This document shows positions 7,456-10,566 of a stretch of DNA of 10,566 nt, in pieces. The stretch spans positions 1-10,566 of the forward strand of contig JAFPBC010000098.1 of NCBI GenBank assembly GCA_017390595.1, given 5' to 3'. How positions within the stretch are numbered: the first letter of the stretch is position 1; each line of letters starts with the position of its first letter. The notes below the pieces were generated by a model that was not told the DNA's origin, made no database searches, and saw only the letters and a program-made list of their open reading frames with translations. The DNA is from Selenomonadales bacterium (GTDB lineage: Bacteria; Bacillota; Negativicutes; RGIG982). A program made the translations under genes and the position numbers.

Positions 7456-8583
7456 TTAGAAATATTTGTACGGATTGACAGGTTCCCCGAATTTACGCAC
7501 TTCGAAATGAAGGTGCGGGCCTGTGGAGTAGCCTGTCGAGCCGGCAAGGGCGACTGTTTGTCCTCGTTTTACCGTAGCACCGACACCGAGCGTAAGCTTC
7601 GAATTGTGCGCGTAGAGCGTTGTGAGACCGCCGCCGTGGTCGATGATGATCGTCTTGCCGTAACCGCCGAGCCATCCCGAATGGATGACCGTACCGCCCG
7701 CCACCGCCCAGATAGGCTCTCCGTAGTTGGCGGCAATATCGATACCGCTGTGATAACGCGACGTACCGAAGATCGGATGGACACGCCAGCCGTATTGCGA
7801 GGTGACCCTTCTGCTGCCGAGCGGCCAGATGATGTCGCCGCTGCCTTTGACGACCGCAGGTTGGTTGGGTGTGGGCTTACGACTGCGAAGCATGTTCTCG
7901 ATCTCTTTCGATTTCGCGAGAAGCTCTTTATACGTGCGTTCCGCATCCGCCTTGTCTGCATTGGCTTTTGCCAAAAGAGCCTGCTGAGCCGCTTTGTTCT
8001 CGTCGATACGTTTTTGTTTTGCTTGTGCATTTTCTTTGAGCACGACGAGATGCGCCTTATCATTCTCAAGTTCTTGACGCTTCGCTACGATGACGGCACG
8101 CTCACTGCGTACATTGCTGACGAGCTCGGCGTCTTGGCTTGCGATGCGTTTCAAAAGATCCATGCGCGTAACAAGATCGTTAAAATCCTTCGCCCCGAAC
8201 AATACGTCAAGATAGTTGATCCTGCCGTTGATATAGATATCTCTGAGACGCTTATGGAGCACCTTCGTATGGGCACTGAGACGCGCCTCTGCATCGGCAA
8301 GAACGACTTCGTTTTCGGCGATATGTGCTTCTGTCTCCGTCAATTCTGTTTGTATATTCGTCAGCTCAGCCTGCACCGTTTCGGTTTCTTGCTGCAGTTG
8401 AGCCAAATGTTCTGTGATATTTTTGATCTGCTTCTTGGCACTGTCGATATTCGACTGCTGAGACTTCATCTGTTTTTGAACGGAATCGAGCTGTCCTTTC
8501 AGATTGTCTGCCCAGACACTACTCATCGGAACGAGCATCGTGAGCGCGAGTGCCACCGCAAGACTTTTTTTCGTTCGTTTCAT
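7456..8583 (-). CDS. Secreted coiled-coil M23 peptidoglycan endopeptidase (EnvC-like architecture)
   Basis: This is a putative cell-wall hydrolase working with FtsEX. The chosen ATG at 8583 has GGAGG seven bases upstream; an ATG at 8589 almost touches that site, and farther upstream starts lie inside ftsX. The 375-aa protein has a signal peptide (1-25, predicted cut after VWA) and two long Gln/Glu/Lys-rich coiled-coil stretches (about 26-115 and 145-232). Between them is the loop with LFGAKDFNDLVTRMDLL that is typical of EnvC/PcsB/CwlO-type proteins. A C-terminal LytM/M23 domain follows (about 250-375). Zinc-site residues appear complete: His278 and Asp282 in HSGID, and His357/His359 in GPHLH, with His326 in YAH. 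E. coli EnvC lacks such ligands and only activates amidases; this protein may cut cross-links itself. The ftsX stop lies 16 nt upstream, supporting co-expression. Control by FtsX contact with the coiled coil is inferred. Confidence 0.92.
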   Translation of the reverse strand: MKRTKKSLAVALALTMLVPMSSVWADNLKGQLDSVQKQMKSQQSNIDSAKKQIKNITEHLAQLQQETETVQAELTNIQTELTETEAHIAENEVVLADAEARLSAHTKVLHKRLRDIYINGRINYLDVLFGAKDFNDLVTRMDLLKRIASQDAELVSNVRSERAVIVAKRQELENDKAHLVVLKENAQAKQKRIDENKAAQQALLAKANADKADAERTYKELLAKSKEIENMLRSRKPTPNQPAVVKGSGDIIWPLGSRRVTSQYGWRVHPIFGTSRYHSGIDIAANYGEPIWAVAGGTVIHSGWLGGYGKTIIIDHGGGLTTLYAHNSKLTLGVGATVKRGQTVALAGSTGYSTGPHLHFEVRKFGEPVNPYKYF

Positions 8584-8599
8584 CTTCATTCCTCCGTCA

Positions 8600-9487
8600 T
8601 CAGACGTCCATATAACGGCTGAGCGAGATGGCACTGCCGATGGCACCGATCAGCATACCGATACCGACGAGCGCACCGCCGATGATATAGATGAATGGAT
8701 GAAGCGGTACCAAGTATAAGAATGCCAATACTTGATGTACTTCATAAAGAAGTGCCGAATACGCATAATAGAGCGCGACTGCCGCCACGCCGCCGCCGAC
8801 AGAGCCGAGGATCATGCCTTCCATGAGGAACGGCAGGCGGATGAACGCATTCGTGGCACCGACATATTTCATGATACCGATCTCTTTACGACGCGCGAAT
8901 ACCGTCAGGCGTATCGTGTTCGAGATGATAAAGAGCGTTGCAAAAACGAGAAAGCCCAAGAGGACCAAGCCCAAGATACGTAATATCTTCGTCATCTGGA
9001 AGAGCTGATCGACGATCTCACTGCCGTATTTTACCGTTTCGACACCTGCCATCTGTTCGATCGCCTGTGCTGTCGGTTTGACAAGCTCGGGATTGTCCAC
9101 TTTTATCTCGAACGCATTGGGCAGCGGATTCTGATCGTCGAGTGCTTCGAGCATCGATGCTTGATCTCCGAGACGTTCACGGAACCGCGAGAGTGCTTCG
9201 GTTTTCGTCACGAATGTCACTTCCGATACACCGCTGACGGCACGGATATCCGCTTCTGCCTGCGTGAGCGCGTCACCTTCGACAGAATCTTGCATATATG
9301 CCGTCACTTCGACTTTCGATTCGAGTGCCGATACCATATAGCCCATGTTAAGACCGAGAATGCCGAACGCACCGAGCACGAGGAGCGATACCGCTACCGT
9401 ACTGATGGAGGCAAAGCTCATCAGCGCGTTTCGTTTGAGCGAAACGAACGCTTCTTTCATCAAATAAAGCGAAGTTCTAATCTTCAT
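8600..9487 (-). CDS. ftsX: Cell division ABC-type permease FtsX
   Basis: FtsX is the membrane half of the FtsEX complex. It transports nothing known but passes the ATPase cycle of FtsE to an extracytoplasmic peptidoglycan hydrolase or its activator. The protein has 295 residues, typical of the family. A short cytoplasmic N-terminus precedes the first membrane helix (about 23-50). A large extracellular loop (about 51-165) follows, the part that binds the coiled-coil partner in known systems. Three more helices lie near 168-193, 222-246 and 266-290. The cytoplasmic segment RRKEIGIMKYVGAT (199-212) is the conserved FtsE-contacting region of MacB/FtsX-type permeases. The ATG at 9487 has AAGGGGGG eight bases upstream and overlaps the end of ftsE by 11 nt, suggesting translational coupling. 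In-frame starts farther upstream would lie deeper inside ftsE and are not favoured. Confidence 0.96.
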   Translation of the reverse strand: MKIRTSLYLMKEAFVSLKRNALMSFASISTVAVSLLVLGAFGILGLNMGYMVSALESKVEVTAYMQDSVEGDALTQAEADIRAVSGVSEVTFVTKTEALSRFRERLGDQASMLEALDDQNPLPNAFEIKVDNPELVKPTAQAIEQMAGVETVKYGSEIVDQLFQMTKILRILGLVLLGFLVFATLFIISNTIRLTVFARRKEIGIMKYVGATNAFIRLPFLMEGMILGSVGGGVAAVALYYAYSALLYEVHQVLAFLYLVPLHPFIYIIGGALVGIGMLIGAIGSAISLSRYMDV

Positions 9488-10163
9488 CGCCGTATCCCCC
9501 CTTCGCTTCATCGCGGATGATCTTACCTTTTTCGAGTGCGATAACACGACGACGCATACGGTCTACGATCGTTTTGTCATGTGTCGCCATGACGATCGTC
9601 GTGCCCGACTTGTTGATCTCTTCGAAGATATTCATGATCTCCCACGAGTTCTCGGGATCGAGGTTGCCTGTCGGTTCATCGGCGATCACGATAACAGGAT
9701 TGTTGACGATGGCACGCGCGATCGCCACACGTTGCTGTTCACCGCCCGACAGCTGTGCGGGGAACGATTTGGCCTTGTGTTTGAGGCCGACAAGTCCGAG
9801 CACCTTTTCAATATTCTGTTTCATCTCACGACGCGACGCTTCGACGATACGCATCGCGAACGCGACATTCTCATAGACCGTTTTGTCGGGAAGCAGGCGA
9901 TAATCCTGGAAGATAACGCCCATACTGCGACGCAGGTACGGTATCTTTTTCTTGGGAAGTTCTCTGAGGTCATGCCCGTTGACGATAAGGTCGCCCTTGT
10001 CGGGAGATTCTTCCAGCAAAAGCATCTTCATCAACGTCGATTTACCCGCACCGCTCGGTCCGACGATAAACACGAACTCGCCTTTGTCGATCGAGAGCGA
10101 AATATCGTCCATCGCAACAGCACCGGTAGAATACGTTTTGCTTACGTTCGATAATGTGATCAA
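9477..10163 (-). CDS. ftsE: Cell division ATP-binding protein FtsE
   Basis: FtsE is the cytoplasmic ABC ATPase of the FtsEX complex, which controls cell-wall hydrolysis during division or elongation. Starting at TTG 10163 the protein is 228 residues, a usual FtsE length. All ABC motifs are present: Walker A GPSGAGKST (35-43), Q-loop Gln86 in FQDYRLL, signature LSGGEQQR (138-145), Walker B VIVIADEP with Asp162/Glu163, and switch His195 in ATHD. The FQDYRLL segment after the Q-loop is characteristic of FtsE rather than of related LolD/MacB ATPases. A longer frame from another TTG at 10181 would absorb the GGAGG site into its own coding sequence, so the internal TTG is chosen. The gene overlaps ftsX by 11 nt and leads the ftsE-ftsX-M23-S41 cluster. 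Confidence 0.97.
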   Translation of the reverse strand: MITLSNVSKTYSTGAVAMDDISLSIDKGEFVFIVGPSGAGKSTLMKMLLLEESPDKGDLIVNGHDLRELPKKKIPYLRRSMGVIFQDYRLLPDKTVYENVAFAMRIVEASRREMKQNIEKVLGLVGLKHKAKSFPAQLSGGEQQRVAIARAIVNNPVIVIADEPTGNLDPENSWEIMNIFEEINKSGTTIVMATHDKTIVDRMRRRVIALEKGKIIRDEAKGGYGDED

Positions 10164-10175
10164 AGGAAATCCTCC
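10164..10175 (-). promoter_or_regulatory. Ribosome binding site selecting the internal TTG start of ftsE
   Basis: On the minus strand GGAGG (10175-10171) is seven bases ahead of TTG (10163-10161). The upstream in-frame TTG at 10181 comes before this site and would give six extra residues that do not look like FtsE. Confidence 0.75.
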
Positions 10176-10181
10176 ACTCAA

Positions 10182-10198
10182 ATGAAAGTTGTTTTCAT
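10182..10198. repeat. Inverted repeat in the ftsE leader
   Basis: A perfect six-base inverted repeat ATGAAA/TTTCAT flanks a five-base centre. It sits six bases upstream of the ftsE GGAGG site on the minus strand, so in RNA it would be a small hairpin beside the ribosome binding site, or in DNA a possible operator. A six-base arm can arise by chance in such AT-rich sequence. Confidence 0.3.
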
Positions 10199-10202
10199 AA
10201 TA

Positions 10203-10214
10203 AATAATATTATT
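10203..10214. repeat. AT-only 12-bp palindrome upstream of ftsE
   Basis: AATAATATTATT is a perfect palindrome made only of A and T. It lies in the AT-rich gap between the M50 gene and ftsE. It could be a protein-binding site or simply low-complexity promoter DNA; there is no G/C stem or U-tract that would make it a terminator. Confidence 0.25.
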
Positions 10215-10224
10215 AAATTAGACA

Positions 10225-10254
10225 TTTATAGCGAAATACCTGCTTTTTTCTCAT
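10225..10254 (-). promoter_or_regulatory. Weak candidate promoter of the ftsE cluster
   Basis: On the minus strand ATGAGA (10254-10249) and TATAAA (10230-10225) are 18 bases apart, matching the sigma-A consensus at four and five of six positions. The 114-nt AT-rich gap before ftsE is the natural place for a promoter, but other AT-rich hexamers here could serve equally well. No convincing intrinsic terminator for the M50 gene is visible in the gap, so read-through is possible. Confidence 0.3.
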
Positions 10255-10277
10255 TTGGATTCAAATTTCACGCTTCG

Positions 10278-10566
10278 TCATCGCAAAAGAAGCACTTCTG
10301 TTATCATCGTCAGATACCCCAGGAACAACGATAAGAGCAGATACCAACCGAGCATCCATGTGCGATGCGGACGATATACGCTCTCGATGCATCGACCTTG
10401 CCGCCACCATCGCCACAGCGAGAAGATAAGGAGCATCAGGAATATGATATGCTCCCACACGTAGAGACAGACGACATTCAAGATGATGCCGACCACCCAC
10501 ATATGACGCGAGATGCTGTCGCCGATGCGTCCGCCGTCGAGCGGATAGCATGGCAAGAGGTTGATG
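10278..10566 (-). CDS. Site-2-type M50 membrane metalloprotease, C-terminal part
   Basis: The frame enters from the right edge, so only the last 95 or so residues are visible. It opens with NLLPCYPLDGGR, the conserved motif of M50 site-2 proteases whose Asp (in LDGG) is the third zinc ligand; the HExxH helix should lie beyond the edge. The remainder is hydrophobic with about two to three membrane segments, including WVVGIILNVVCLYVWEHIIF and a C-terminal helix ending in EVLLLR before TGA at 10280. A compact tail with no PDZ domain after the motif suggests the SpoIVFB/YwhC-like group rather than RseP. These enzymes cut substrates inside the membrane. The substrate cannot be read here. The gene precedes ftsE in the same orientation, 114 nt away, and may or may not share its transcript. 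Confidence 0.8.
   Translation of the reverse strand, partial: INLLPCYPLDGGRIGDSISRHMWVVGIILNVVCLYVWEHIIFLMLLIFSLWRWWRQGRCIESVYRPHRTWMLGWYLLLSLFLGYLTMITEVLLLR

Noticed and set aside
7393..8622. Plus-strand open frame of about 409 codons opposite the M23 gene, and other plus-strand frames of 290-390 codons
   Set aside because: All overlap well-supported minus-strand genes and have shadow-frame composition. Low stop frequency follows from the codon bias of the real genes.
1..10566. Mobile element, phage, CRISPR, toxin-antitoxin or defence system
   Set aside because: Every long stretch is accounted for by conserved housekeeping genes. I see no transposase, array-like repeats, attachment sites or atypical composition block.

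Overview
All recognisable genes lie on the minus strand, so the window is described from its right end to its left. The gene set is ftsE-ftsX, a coiled-coil M23 hydrolase, a C-terminal processing protease, a MinJ-like PDZ membrane protein, then uvrB-uvrA. This, with GGAGG-type ribosome binding sites and TTG/GTG starts, points to the Bacillota. Balanced-to-GC-rich genes separated by AT-rich gaps would fit a Clostridia- or Negativicutes-type genome. That finer placement is inference; nothing in the window proves a diderm envelope.

Layout. (1) 10278-10566: C-terminal part of a site-2-type M50 membrane metalloprotease that runs off the right edge. (2) 10164-10277: AT-rich gap with a weak candidate promoter, an AT palindrome and a small inverted repeat just upstream of the ftsE ribosome binding site. 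(3) 10163-6260: tightly packed cluster ftsE, ftsX (11-nt overlap with ftsE), a secreted coiled-coil M23 peptidase (16-nt gap), and an S41 C-terminal processing peptidase. It closes with a clear, two-stem intrinsic terminator at 6198-6254. (4) 6122-4881: a polytopic membrane protein with a C-terminal PDZ domain, resembling MinJ, with its own candidate sigma-A-type promoter at 6158-6186. (5) 4807-1: the uvrB-uvrA operon, with a good extended -10 promoter at 4856-4884. UvrA is cut by the left edge about 30 residues before its expected end.

How the genes may work together. FtsE (ATPase) and FtsX (permease) form the ABC-type complex that, in studied bacteria, transmits a cytoplasmic signal to a coiled-coil peptidoglycan hydrolase or hydrolase activator at the division site or sidewall. 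The next gene encodes exactly such a coiled-coil protein, here with an M23 domain whose zinc ligands all look intact. The S41 protease and MinJ-like protein continue an envelope and division theme. The neighbourhood resembles the B. subtilis order ftsE-ftsX-ctpB-minJ near uvrB-uvrA. UvrB and UvrA supply nucleotide excision repair and look like passengers of conserved synteny.

I found no mobile element, CRISPR array, tRNA/rRNA, prophage or defence system. This is an ordinary core-genome region. The points worth a second look are the putatively active M23 enzyme beside FtsEX, the MinJ-like gene, the transcription boundaries, and several start-site corrections (three genes start at TTG or GTG).
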